Shown here: piece after piece, positions 32,748 through 43,315 of the stretch
Layout of the letters: each line of letters opens with the position of its first letter
Position numbering within the stretch: position 1 is the stretch's first letter
Assembly (NCBI GenBank): GCA_030180135.1
Contig: CM058230.1
Span: 25,008,067-25,072,066, forward strand
Source of the DNA: Orychophragmus violaceus
Taxonomy: Eukaryota; Streptophyta; Magnoliopsida; Brassicales; Brassicaceae
Length of the DNA: 64,000 bases
Reading direction: 5' to 3'
Program-made: the position numbers and the translations under genes
The notes under the pieces: generated by a model
The model's input: only the letters and a program-made list of their open reading frames with translations
Told to the model about the DNA's origin: nothing
Database searches by the model: none

Positions 32748-34654
32748 ATGCCTAATCGTGCAACTAGAAGTAATCCAGACGAGGAATTTGTGAATTTCAG
32801 ACTTGAGGAACTTGCAAGGTTGGAAAGGACGAACAAGAAAGCTTAGAAACCGGTTAAGATGATGAATCCAAATGCTTTGATTTTGGTTCGAGATGCAGAA
32901 GGTGTTCTGAGGGATTTGCAGAACAATCCTTATAATGATCAGGTACAGAGGATTGATGCTGATGGAAACGTGATTATGATCCATGAAGAAGAAAGAGAAA
33001 TTGTTAATCCTAAGGCAGAAAGTCAAGGTCAAGGCGCAAGTGGACACGGAAATCCACAAGGAAATCCACGATTTGAAAATCTCAGAGTTGAAGAGCCACC
33101 TAGAACACCTGAACCACTTCCAGCTGGGAGGACACTAACTGATTACAACAGAACCGGTGTATTCTATACTAACAGGTCTGTGATTGTACCTCCTCCGTTT
33201 GCACGGAATGACTTTGAGCGGAAGACTTCTTACTACACACTTGTGGGACAGCACCTCTTTCATGGACTCCCACATGAGCAGCCTATGGATCACATAGAGA
33301 ACTTTGAGTCTTTGGTTCCTGGAATAAAGCATAATGGAGTGTGTTATGACTTCCTGCACTGCAAGCTTTTTCCTCACTCTCTTGGAGGATAAAGATTCCA
33401 CCTGAGACTTTGACTACTTGGGATGCAGTGAAGAGGAAAATCCTGAGGCACTTTTATGATGATGCTAGATCTAATCAGCTTAGACAAAATCTTTTGGCAT
33501 TCAAGCAGGGACCTAGAGAGGCTTTGAAAGCAGCTTGGTTGAGGTTTTAAATGTACTAGAGATATTTTCCTCATCATGGTTTCTCTGAGGTTCAACTGCT
33601 GGGAATTTTCTTCAGAGGAGTTGATTTGTGGTATCAGATGGCTTTGGATGCTGAAAGCAATGAGAACTTCAACACTAAATCTACAGAGCAAGCTAAGGAG
33701 CTGATTGGGAACTTGGTGTGCAGCAATAGCACTAAGAACGCTGATGTGGATAGGCAAAAATCTGGTAGGAAAGCTGATAGCTCACAGATAGCTGAAATGA
33801 AGAACAAGATTGACTCCGTTCACAGCCTATTGATTGGGAAGAAGAATGTTTATTTTGCTCAGGATGTTGAGTTATTTATGGCTGAAGAAGGCTGCGAAGA
33901 AGAGGATGTGAATTATGTTGGTGGAACTGATTTTCAGGGGAACATATTTGGATATTAGCAAGGCAAAGGTGGCTACAATGGAATGGGTCAGAGAAGTACC
34001 TTCACAAGTAATCAAAACTTCAATGTTTCACTCCTAAGCCTCAGTACCAGAAGCCTTATCATAGTAACAGCAGCCCTGGAAACAACACTACTAGCTGCAA
34101 CATGAACTATGGATCTTCATCGTATCAAACTGCTCCTCCTCAAAATGAACAGTCTGATAAGATGATGGGTTTATTGGAGCAGCTACTGGAAAGACAACAT
34201 AAGAGTACAATGGACGTCAATGGAAAGATAAATGCTCTGTACTTGGATCTGAATGGAAGGATTGACTCATGTGAAGAAATTGGATGTTCAAGTAGCAAAA
34301 ACTATTGGGTCTATAAAGAGGCCATATGGAGCTCTCCCAGGACAAATTGATGCTAATCCGAAGTACCAGTGTAATGAAATTACGTTTAAAAGTGGTAAAG
34401 AAGTCGTTCCTACTCAGAAAAAGGGTTTAAGTTTGGAGGAAATCGTTGAGATTGGGGAGATGGAGGATGAAATCCGCGAGTTGCAGAGAGCATCGACCGA
34501 TGCACCTCAGCATCGATCGACGCAGATCGTTAACGAGGAATCTCAACCAAGCTTGACGCAGAGGTCATTGCACCTGATCCTAGCGTTGACTGACGCACCC
34601 CTAGTATCGATCGACGCAAGGCGACTGCAGAGAAATCAGATACAGAGAAGCTGA
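32748..34654 (+). pseudogene. Athila gag pseudogene of Ath-D
   Basis: Same start (MPNRATRSNP) and same early TAG as Ath-B. Main readable pieces: 32859-33392 (N-terminal arm and capsid start, ending LFPHSLGG), 33626-33958 (NFNTKSTEQAKELIGNLV), 34102-34270 (GSSSYQTAPPQNEQSDK, coiled coil LLEQLLERQHKSTMD) and 34253-34654 (linker with two coding modules at about 34491-34524 and 34586-34620). Frameshifts and stops separate them, and a TAG at 33957 is private to this copy. The leader carries further palindromes (32645-32728). Confidence 0.87.
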
Positions 34655-34805
34655 AGAAAGCTGATGAGAGGATCTACAAGCTTAAGGTTTCCTTTTCTAA
34701 GAACCCTAGGAAGTCTAAGAATGAGTTGCAGTTGGCTAAATGCAAGCAGATCATGAACAAGGTGTTGATTGAAGTACCATTGATTGATTCTCTAAGAATA
34801 CTCTT

Positions 34806-35561
34806 GTGATGAGAAGATTTATTAAAAACATGCTTTCTGGTAACATGACTGATGAGGAGAGTGTAATGATGATCAAAGAGGTGTGTAGTGTTGTGATTCA
34901 AGGCAGGATTCCTGAGAAGTTGAAAGATCCAGGGAGCTTTTTGTTGGATTGTGCTATCTACAGAGACAGATTTGAGAGATCATTGTGTGATTTTGGTTCC
35001 AGTGTGAACCTTATGCCCTTCTCTATTTCTAAGAGGCTTGGGATGACAGATTTCATGCCTACTAGAATTTCATTGGTTCTAGCTTCTGTTTGGATCCCTG
35101 AAGGAGTATTAGAGGATGTGCCAATCAGGATTGGTAATTGTGTTATCCCTACAGACTTTATGGTTATGCAGTACGGAGAAGAACCAAAAGATCTGCTTAT
35201 CTTGGGTGAACCATTCTTAGCTACTGCTGGTGTGATGATTGACTGCAAGAAGGGGACTATCATTCTGAATGTGGGTGATCTGAAGATGAGTTTTGATATG
35301 GACAATCTGGTAAAGAGACCAACCATCGACAGACAAACCTTTTATGAGGACACACTCAGTGATTTGGCAAAGGTATTCTTTCATAGGACACATGCTGAGG
35401 ATCCACTGGAGAGAGCTCTACTAAGCTCGGTACTGGAACTAGAGCATATGGAAGATGAGAATGCTATCGGTTATGCTGGATTGATGGATTCTACAGAGCA
35501 AGTGATGCATTTTGAAGTGCAGGACGAGCCCTTGCATCGATCGACACCACCAGTGCATTGA
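34806..35561 (+). CDS. Athila aspartic protease block of Ath-D
   Basis: Open frame of 251 codons within a broken polyprotein, so not a gene with its own proven start. The active site is CDFGSSVNLMP (Phe where Ath-A has Leu), followed by RLGMTDFMPTRISLVLA, the flap-like region VPIRIGNCVIPTDF and LLILGEPFLATAGVMIDC, which aligns with Ath-A and Ath-E protease. The final codons and the stop at 35559-35561 are contributed by a paired-palindrome module (35536-35570), which appears to terminate the frame before reverse transcriptase. Any protein made would lack capsid and polymerase in cis. Confidence 0.7.
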   Translation: MMRRFIKNMLSGNMTDEESVMMIKEVCSVVIQGRIPEKLKDPGSFLLDCAIYRDRFERSLCDFGSSVNLMPFSISKRLGMTDFMPTRISLVLASVWIPEGVLEDVPIRIGNCVIPTDFMVMQYGEEPKDLLILGEPFLATAGVMIDCKKGTIILNVGDLKMSFDMDNLVKRPTIDRQTFYEDTLSDLAKVFFHRTHAEDPLERALLSSVLELEHMEDENAIGYAGLMDSTEQVMHFEVQDEPLHRSTPPVH

Positions 35562-35599
35562 TCGACGCAAGTCATGAGCGACTGGGCAGAGGAGAAAGC

Positions 35600-35840
35600 T
35601 CCAAAAATTAAACTGAAACAACTCCATCCGGGATAAGGTACGCATTTCTTGGACCTAAGTCAACATAACCAGTGATTATTAATGCTGTTTTGAACAATGC
35701 AGAGACTTCCTTACTGGTGAGCAAGCTGCGAAAGCATCGCAAAGCTCTTGGTTATTCTCTTGATGACATTTCAGGTATCTCTTCGGATCTGTGCATCCAT
35801 ATGATACATCTTGAGGATGAGACTAAGTCATCTGTTGGGC
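35600..35840 (+). pseudogene. Start of Athila reverse transcriptase, truncated
   Basis: Broken-frame sequence reading YAFLGP, then VIINAVLNNAETSLLVSKLRK-type text and KALGYSLDDISGISSDLC, HMIHLEDETKSSVG. This is the conserved lead-in to Ty3/gypsy reverse transcriptase. It is cut at 35840 by the Ath-E LTR, and the catalytic palm is missing. Confidence 0.8.
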
Positions 35841-37008
35841 TGATATGTCTAATTTTAATCTCTATTCTAACTGCAAGTGCACAGTAATGCAATGTAGTAC
35901 TTAGGGTATCGAATCCACAAGGACTCTGGGCAATGATAGATTATAGAACGATCGAGTTAAACTAGGATAAAGTATGTGTTAAACTAAAAGCAAGCAGAAA
36001 AGTAAATCAAGCAGCAGGAAGTAGTTTGTAAGCAAGAAGGCAAAGCGTTAAGTCAAGGGAGTTCTCAGGAAATGAGGAACACATGCAATCAATGAATATG
36101 GATCTAATTAAGGACTATTCTAAAACTCAAACACATATATAGAACTAACCAACTTTCGTTGTGAGAATTCTCTAAGTCTAATAGTAGAAATCCAAATGTC
36201 TTGGCAATTCCTAACAGATTAAACTAGCCTTAAGTTCAGGTTCGATATGTTCACAATTCAATTAAACCAAATTCCTTTGCGAGTAATCCAATTGCTCATC
36301 TAGGTTCTTTCTAGTAAATCAACCAACTGTCATTGTGGAAATCAACCTAACATCAGTAATCTAAGTGGCCAGTTTAGATCAAGCAGTAAGAACAACCCTA
36401 GATGAAGAACTAGCAGATATGAATCCCTACAGATTGATTAACCTATAATTCTATGAAATCCCTAATGAGAATCCCTAAACCTAACAGGTAATCTACTCAG
36501 ACATGTTCATCGAAACAGAAAACATCATGAATAGAAAACCAAATATCATAAAATCAAATAAAGAACTGGGGTTCAAAATCCTCTCTCTTTCAAGAGCAGG
36601 ATCAGCCCCTAACTCTCTCAAAGTAAAATAAAACTTAAGTAAAGCGTAGCCTAAACAATGGCTTAAAAACCCTAATATAATGGTCTAATCACGGCTGGGG
36701 ATTCTTTGTAATTATGAGAAACTTATGGGCTTTGTTGCAATTTTCCAAATCTTCATTAAACTCGCCGAGATCAGCTGTGTCGACCTTGTGTCGATCGATG
36801 CACCTTCTGTGTCGATCGACACATGTCTCTGTTTTCGACAGTGAACTGTTCCTCTCGGGTTAAATCTCCAAAATGCTCCATAATCTCCAAATCAGTTCCA
36901 AACGTACTTAGACCTGATAAACACCTGTAATGACTCTAAAACATAATAAAAGACTCGATAAATAAGACCTATACCATGGTTAAAACCCCTAAAATCTATG
37001 GTATATAA
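35841..37008 (-). repeat. Ath-E 3' LTR
   Basis: 1,168 bp, TGATATGTC on the plus strand at its inner terminus and TTATATACC (a variant of TGATATATC) as its minus-strand start. A module with an extra half-site lies at about 36777-36822. The alignment with 40331-40962 is close. Confidence 0.88.
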
Positions 37009-38453
37009 ACTCCCCCATACTTTGCTCTTGCTTGCCCTCAAGCAAGTAAAGAACCAAAGTATAAGAAAAGAGGTTTGAAAACACAGAAACTCATTTCGTC
37101 CTAGGAACTTTCGCATTCATATTCACTTAGTAAACCACTGAAAACTTTCCTACAGAACGCAAGACCACAATATACTTCCCCCACACTTAGCAACTGTCCC
37201 AAGTAAACTCCACAATCAAGTTAGGACATTCAAGTTCACCACACCAGTCTCTGTATACAATTAAGTGCAGTCTCACAGAGGGATTATCAAATCAAAGGAC
37301 ACATGGACTCAACCTATTCAGTATCTGACCACCAAACTGTCGGTTTCTGGTTTCTTTCTTTTCCCTTTCTCCCTTAGCACTGATTTTTCTCCACTGAGTA
37401 TCATTTTATTATTTTTCTATCAGTGCTCTTCCCTTTTTATTGGGGTTTAACTTTGGATCTTTCCATGGATACACATGAGGTAATAGGGGTCTCTACCACT
37501 CTCGTGACCACTTCGAAGCTACTAGCTTATCCTTGGTTTTTATCTCTCTTTTTTTTTACTTTTAAGGAGGGGAAAATCAGAAACCATACTTAAGAACAGG
37601 ATCACAAGCTGTGCCAAATACATCAAAGGAATCCGACCCAAAGATTACCAATCCCCTGAGTGAGAAATTAAAGTCAAGATTAAAGTAAGACTAGTAATGG
37701 ATTCTCTGAATACCTGGTTAGATATGGGTGTCCTTGGTAGGCTGATCTGGTTGGGGTTTTCTAATAGTCATAGAGGTCCTGCAAATCTGTCCAATGGTCA
37801 CTTAGTTCCTGTTCAAGCGAAAATTTTCCTCGAAAAATCATAGTTTCATACAAATTTTGACTCAATAAAACAATTTTTGGACTGACTCTAAGAAAACAAA
37901 AGCGTGTGTCAGTAGCTACCTACCCCACACTTAAAACTCACTGTCCCCAGTAGTGTCAAGCTCAGAATCGGCGAGAAAATAAATCAAATATGAATATCCG
38001 AAAGTTGCAGTATACTTACCTGTCGTCGCCCTGCGTCGGTGGATGCACAATGTGTGTCGATCGATGCATGGCGAATTTTGCTCGCGGTTATGTGAATAAC
38101 CGATTTCTAAACTGCAATCGAATTGGTAAACCGTAAATCGCGACTGCATCGACCGATGCACTATGAGTGTCTATCGATGCAGTGCGATTCTGCTTGTTTC
38201 TCACGCCTTTGAACACACATAATAGAAAATTAAAAACACCAAATCAAAACGAAAATTTGAAAACTAAAACGAACCTAACAGTGGGTTGCCTCCCACTCAG
38301 GGCTTGTTTTTAGTCATTAGCTTGACTATGGGAAAGAGATTAGACTCATGGCGGTTTCAACAGAGACTTTGAATGTCTCTGTGAATGTCTCTTCATCCAA
38401 GGAGGTGTATAGGCATTATGATCATGAGATCTCCCAAGGAACGTTGGAAGAGA
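37009..38453 (-). other. Ath-E polypurine tracts, 3' noncoding region and spacer
   Basis: The minus-strand polypurine tract AGTATGGGGGAGT abuts the LTR at 37009-37021. Two further G-rich tracts of the same type lie at about 37176-37190 and 37921-37935. Modules occur at about 38033-38067 and 38147-38181. No ORF1 remains; gag-pro is followed by the GGCAACCCACT spacer motif and then directly by the 3' region. Confidence 0.75.
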
Positions 38454-40094
38454 TCAAGGGCGGGAGCGAAGCTTGGGTGGAATACTGTGTTTTCCTGCAT
38501 TCAAAGCAATGCGGCCAGGAGGTTTAAGCTTAGCTGATTTGTGACTTACCTTTGGTGGAAATGATATGTCTGGAGCTTTCTGCTTATGAGCAGTTGCAGG
38601 CACTGAAGATGTTAGAGCAAGTTCAGAATGAACTGCCATCTTCTTCTCTCCAATCGGACTCTCTGGTTCCATCTCAACATTGAAGCTATGTCCATCAATG
38701 GTGGATTTCTGCAGCTTATCCATCTTGAACTGCAAAGGCTTGTCTCCTATGTGGAGATCAATCAGTCCATGTCTCACATCTATCACAGCTCTAGCAGTAG
38801 CTAAGAATGATCTTCCAAGCAGAATAGGATCGTCTGGCTCAATCTCATACTTCAGCACCACAAAATATGTTGGAATCAAGTAGTTTCCAACTCTGACAGG
38901 AATATCCTTAAGATCTCCTTCCGGATATAGCTTTGAACGATCATCTAGGATAAGATAGATCCTAGTAGGCTGGAATTCCATCTTTCCCAATCTCACAGCT
39001 ACTGAGTACGGCATTAGATTCACACAAGATCCTAAGTCACACAGAGAACGCTTGAATCTGTCCTTAGAGATATAACAGTCTAGCACAAATGCTCCTGGAT
39101 CTGGAAGCTTCTCTGTAACTTGAATCAGATTCTTCTCCATCTCTTTCATGCAATTAGCCACTTCTAGCTCTTGTTTAGACAGTTTAAGAACCTTAGGATA
39201 TGGCACAGAAGGCTTATAGACTCGTTCCAGGACTGTTGCAGGTTTTTGGTCCCGTATGCGATCTGTGTCGATCGATGCACGTAGTGTGTCGATCGACACA
39301 AGGCGATTTCGAGTAATTTCAACAGACGTATCGGGACTGTGTCGATCGATGCAAGATTTGTGTCGATCGATGCTTGTCTCGGACAGACAGAATTCTTCCA
39401 AAAAATCCGAGATGATGTCCTCTTCTTCTTCCAGCAAGTCAATCCCATATCTTATGGTCACATCATTAATATATTGCTTATGTTCAGATGTCCTAGCTTC
39501 ATTCTGCCTTTGTATTGCTCCAGCTGTCTGCTGAACTTGGACATCTAGCTTCTTCGCATGTGTGCTCAAAGATTCAAACTTCCAATTCAGATTTTCATGC
39601 ATAGCATCCAGCTTCCTGTCGAAGTCTACAGCAGTCTTAGTCTGATCCTCTAGCAACTGCTTCATCATGGCTTCCATTTTGCTATTATAAGCATTAGCAG
39701 CAGGAGGTGTCTGATAAGAAGATGATCCATAGGTTCTCTGATAAGAATTACCTTGCTGAAAAGGTTTCTGATATCCAGCAGTCTGCCAATATCCAAAAGA
39801 GTTCTGATTGCTTGTGAAAGCACTCTTCTGTCCACCATTAAAGAACTTGTTACCTTGCTGATTACCAAAACTGTTTCCTTGGAATCCAGAGCCATTGATG
39901 TAGTTCAAATCCCTTTCTTGTCCTTCAAGTAACTGCTCCATCATACTTATCACCTTATCAGATTGCGTATTTTGAGGAGGAGCAGGCTGATATGATGAAG
40001 ATTCATAATCTCTCGTGAATGAATAAGAACCATAGTCTCTGCAGAATGAGTTATTCTGCTGATTTTCCAACATCTGTTCCATCATTCCCATCAT
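38454..40094 (-). CDS. Ath-E truncated gag-protease frame
   Basis: Open frame of 546 codons from the first ATG (40094, MMGMMEQMLENQQNN); the frame is open upstream to 40166 through module sequence. The capsid domain is absent. The protein starts in the Asn/Gln/Gly-rich linker (GSGFQGNSFGNQQGN, YGSSSYQTPPAANAYNSK), with the coiled coil LEDQTKTAVDFDRKL. It continues with two modules read as protein (SIDRHKSCIDRH and SIDTLRASIDT) and the aspartic protease CDLGSCVNLMP with GNYLIPTYFVVLKYE and FLATARAVIDV. It ends in a basic tail. The protein could be a free protease with a structural linker; function in cis is doubtful. An intact long frame in such a reduced element is unexpected. Confidence 0.75.
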   Translation of the reverse strand: MMGMMEQMLENQQNNSFCRDYGSYSFTRDYESSSYQPAPPQNTQSDKVISMMEQLLEGQERDLNYINGSGFQGNSFGNQQGNKFFNGGQKSAFTSNQNSFGYWQTAGYQKPFQQGNSYQRTYGSSSYQTPPAANAYNSKMEAMMKQLLEDQTKTAVDFDRKLDAMHENLNWKFESLSTHAKKLDVQVQQTAGAIQRQNEARTSEHKQYINDVTIRYGIDLLEEEEDIISDFLEEFCLSETSIDRHKSCIDRHSPDTSVEITRNRLVSIDTLRASIDTDRIRDQKPATVLERVYKPSVPYPKVLKLSKQELEVANCMKEMEKNLIQVTEKLPDPGAFVLDCYISKDRFKRSLCDLGSCVNLMPYSVAVRLGKMEFQPTRIYLILDDRSKLYPEGDLKDIPVRVGNYLIPTYFVVLKYEIEPDDPILLGRSFLATARAVIDVRHGLIDLHIGDKPLQFKMDKLQKSTIDGHSFNVEMEPESPIGEKKMAVHSELALTSSVPATAHKQKAPDISFPPKVSHKSAKLKPPGRIALNAGKHSIPPKLRSRP

Positions 40095-40308
40095 CTTACG
40101 CACTGTGTCGATCGATGCAGAGTAGTGTCGATCGATGCAAGTGCGAAGATGTGACGATCGACACACAGGACCGTGTCGATCGATGCAGTGCGATTACAGG
40201 CATACCTGAAATGCAAGAAAAAGAAAAGAAAAAATTAGTAAACAAAAAAACAAAAACGAAAAACCTAGTCTAAACCCTAAGTTCAAATCTATCGAAGACT
40301 CAAAAGAG

Positions 40309-40326
40309 TCCCCGGCAACGGTGCCA
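40309..40326 (-). other. Ath-E primer-binding site, tRNA-Asp
   Basis: Minus strand TGGCACCGTTGCCGGGGA, one mismatch to the tRNA-Asp complement. It lies four bases inside the LTR edge at 40331. Confidence 0.88.
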
Positions 40327-40330
40327 AAAA

Positions 40331-40962
40331 CTTGATATGTCTAATTTTAATCGCTATTCTAACTGCAAGTGCACAATAATGCAGATATAGTACTTAGGGT
40401 ATCGAATCCACAATGACTCTGGGCAACGATAGATTATAGAATGATCGAGTTAAACTAGGAGAAAGTATGTGATAAACTAAAAGCAAGCAGAAAGGTAAAT
40501 CAAGCAGCAGGAAGTAGTTTGTAAGCAAGAAGGCAAAGCGTTAAGTCAAGGGAGTTCTCAGAAAATGAGGAACACATGCAATCAATGAATATGGATCTAA
40601 TTAAGGACTATTCTAGAACTCAAACACGGATATAGAACTAACCAATTTTCGTTGTGAGAATTCTCTAAGTCTAATAGTAGAAATCCAAATGTCTTTACAA
40701 TTCCTAACAGATTAAACTAGCCTTAAGTTCAGGTTCGATATGTTCACAATTCAATTAAACCAAATTTCTTTGCGAGTAATCCAATTGCTCATCTAGGTTC
40801 TTTCTAGTAAATCAACCAACTGTCATTGTGGAAATCAACCTAACATCAGTAATCTAAGTGGCCAGTTTAGATCAAGCAGTAAGAACAACCCTAGATGAAG
40901 AACTAGCAGATATGAATCCCTACAGATTGATTAACCTATAATTCTATGAAATCCCTAATGAC
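40331..40962 (-). repeat. Ath-E 5' LTR, truncated
   Basis: R/U5 side of the LTR, close to 35841-36473 by eye. Ends abruptly after CCCTAATGA, where integrase-like plus-strand sequence begins. Confidence 0.88.
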
Positions 40963-41726
40963 TCTTCGGTGGTTCTTAAGTTGTTTAAGACCATCATATT
41001 CCATAGATTTGGAATGCCTCGGATTGTGATAAGTGATGGAGGATCTCACTTTATCATCGTATTTATCATCGTGTGGCTACTCCTTATCATACTAAGACTA
41101 GTGGGAAAGTTGAGGTCTTTAACAGACATATTAAGGAGATCTTGAAGAAGACGGTGGGGAAGACAAGGAAGGATTGACCTACAAAGCTGGATGATGCGTT
41201 ATGGGCCTATAAGACTGCGTTTAAGACGCCACTTGGGACTACACCGTTTTATCTTCTGTATGGGAAAGCTTGCCATCTTCCAGTTGAGCTTGAGCATAAG
41301 GCAGCATGGGCTGTAAAGCATAAGACTGCGTTTAAGACGCCACTTGGGACTACACCATTTTATCTTCTGTATGGGAAAGCTTGCCATCTTCCAGTTGAGC
41401 TTGGGCTGTAAAGCATATGAACTTTGATCTGAAGCCTGCAGCAAAGAGGAGATTGGTGCATCTGAATGAGTTGGATGAGATTAGGCATCATGCCTATGAA
41501 GTTGTACAAAGAAAGGACTAAGGCATATCATGACATGAAGATTGTCTCCAGACAGTTTGAGCATAAGGATCATGTACTTTTGTATAACTCACGTTTGCAA
41601 TTGTTTCCAGGAAAGCTGTATTTTAGATGGTCTGATTAGCTTAGAAGGAGAGGAGTTCACTCTCAATGGACAGAGGGTGTAGCATTCCAGTCAAGCTAAT
41701 TACGTTAAACGAGCGTTGAGTGGAAG
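40963..41726 (+). pseudogene. Athila integrase fragment of Ath-D
   Basis: Broken frames read the central integrase core (FGMPRIVISDGGSHF), the helix and C-terminal part (KLDDALWAYKTAFKTPLG, TTPFYLLYGKACHLPVELE) and the tail LQLFPGKLYFRW. It lacks the zinc-binding N-terminus and has several stops. An imperfect tandem duplication with a 111-bp period (units from 41210 and 41321) repeats the TAFKTPLGTTPFYLLYGK block. Ends at the spacer motif where Ath-C inserted. Confidence 0.85.
41210..41416 (+). repeat. Tandem duplication of 111 bp in integrase
   Basis: The second unit starts at 41321 with the same text as 41210 and has one substitution (ACCGTTTT versus ACCATTTT) plus a short deletion near its end. 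The period is a multiple of three. Confidence 0.85.
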
Positions 41727-41731
41727 GCAAC

Positions 41732-42914
41732 TGATATATCATGGTTTTTACCGGTTTTATGTCATGATATAAGTGTGTTTTAGAGTCTTTTTGTGTTTCT
41801 TTAGAGTCTATTACAGGTATAATCAGGTTTGGAGCAGAATTGGAGATATTGGAGCATTTTGGGGATTTTTGGAGTGTTTGGCCGAGAGATTGAGCTCACT
41901 GTCCAGAAAACAGGACTGCATCGATCGACACACGATTGTGCATCGATCGACACACTAGCGAGATGGGCCGAACTTGGCGGTTTAATGAAGAGTGAAGATA
42001 TTACACTTTGACCCAGAAGTTTCCAGTATTTACAAAGAAGCCCCAGCCGAGATTTAGCCTATATAATTAGGACTTTGGTGTTTTATTTACTAACGCTATC
42101 ATAATTAAGAGCAGAGAGTTTTTAGAGCTTTTGGGGCTGATCTGATCATGTACTTCACCTTTTTTGGAGAAGATTTCGAACCCTTTTATTTATTTAATCT
42201 CTATTAATTCATTGATTATGTTTACATCTTCCATGTCTGGGTAGATTCATAGTTAGGTTTAAGGTTTCTCATTAAGGATTTCATGACTTGCTAGACTTTT
42301 TTTAATCAGTTAAGGATTCACATGAATAGAATGTTCTTCGATCTAAATTGTGTTTAATGCTAGTTCTAACCTGATCAATTAGAATCTAGATCTTAGGTTG
42401 CTAAATACGACACGAAAGTGTGGTTTAGAATCTGAACTATTTAGGTTGAGCAATTAAATTACTCGCAAAGGAATTTGGTTTAGTTTAATTGTGAACATAT
42501 CGAACTTGAAATTAATGCTGGTTTAATCTGTTAGTAATTGCAAAGGAATTTGGATTGCTGCACTTAGACTTAGAGAATTCTCGCAAAGGAATTTGGTTAA
42601 TTCTATATCCGTGATTTGAGTTCTAGAACTGTGCTTAATTAGATCATGACTGATTGATTTGTCTGCTTGTCTGATTTCATGAGAACGCCCTAGACTTAGC
42701 GCCTTTTATTAACTGATTTCACCACCGATAATCTTGCTACTTGTTTAATTTCTCGCACTGCTATTTAGTTTACTTCACATTGCTTTCTTCTTAGTTTAAA
42801 TCTCTACAGTTCTTAATCTATCGAAACCGGAGTCTCTGTGGATTCGATACCTTATATACTACGATTGCATAACAGTGCACTTGCAGTAGAATAGGATTAA
42901 TTCTTGACCTATCA
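41732..42914 (+). repeat. Ath-C 5' LTR
   Basis: 1,183 bp from TGATATATCATGG to TTGACCTATCA, with one module at about 41920-41955. Confidence 0.93.
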
Positions 42915-42920
42915 ATTTTT

Positions 42921-42938
42921 TGGCGCCGTTGCCGGGGA
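42921..42938 (+). other. Ath-C primer-binding site, tRNA-Asp
   Basis: TGGCGCCGTTGCCGGGGA, a perfect match to the tRNA-Asp complement, six bases after the LTR. Confidence 0.93.
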
Positions 42939-42941
42939 CTT

Positions 42942-43315
42942 ACACAGATTGATACGCTGGATGCCCTGAGATTCCAGCCTCCTCCGACCGAGCAGCGCAG
43001 TGTCCCTTCTATGGCTCATCCGCTGGGAGAGCCTTCCACACGAGCTTCATCTTCCTCTGCCCCTGCGCCTGCTGCTTCCCCTGCTGACAATGTTGGACCT
43101 TTTCCAGAGCCCACGATGCCTTATGGTGATATGTCTGAGGCAGAGTGGAGAGAGCGTTCAGATGGTATGCTATGGGTCATCTAGAACTTCATGCGTACCT
43201 GCACTTGAAGGAGACAGCCACAGATACACCATCTAGGTTCTTCTCGACGCAGACGAAGTTCTCCTACTCCCGGTTCTTCGAGTGGTACTGATTGCATAGC
43301 TGAGGATGAGTGAGA
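42942..43315 (+). pseudogene. ATHILA ORF1 C-terminal remnant
   Basis: Begins almost immediately after the primer site with TQIDTLDALRFQPP, continues SVPSMAHPLGEPSTRASSSS and an acidic end, closely matching the last 130 or so residues of Ath-A ORF1. Stops interrupt the WVI and CT positions. The upstream two thirds of ORF1 and all of gag-pol were lost in one internal deletion. Confidence 0.85.

Larger units (their letters stand above)
35841..40962 (-). mobile_element. Ath-E, Athila element reduced to gag-protease
   Basis: Minus-strand order: truncated 5' LTR (40962-40331), primer site, leader with two modules, gag linker plus protease frame, spacer with two modules, 3' noncoding region, polypurine tract, 3' LTR (37008-35841). 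It has no capsid domain, no pol and no ORF1. It sits in the Ath-D reverse transcriptase. Its 5' LTR stops at about 40962, where Ath-D integrase begins, so one deletion probably removed the LTR end, its target duplication and most of Ath-D pol. Confidence 0.85.

Noticed and set aside
638..40189. Regularly spaced near-identical repeats that might suggest a CRISPR-like array
   Set aside because: The repeats are pairs scattered over tens of kilobases in a eukaryotic genome, with no array of unique spacers and no cas genes.
42921..42938. tRNA-Asp-like sequences at 6250, 32505, 40309 and 42921
   Set aside because: Only the 18 bases complementary to the tRNA 3' end are present, next to LTRs. They are primer-binding sites, not tRNA genes.
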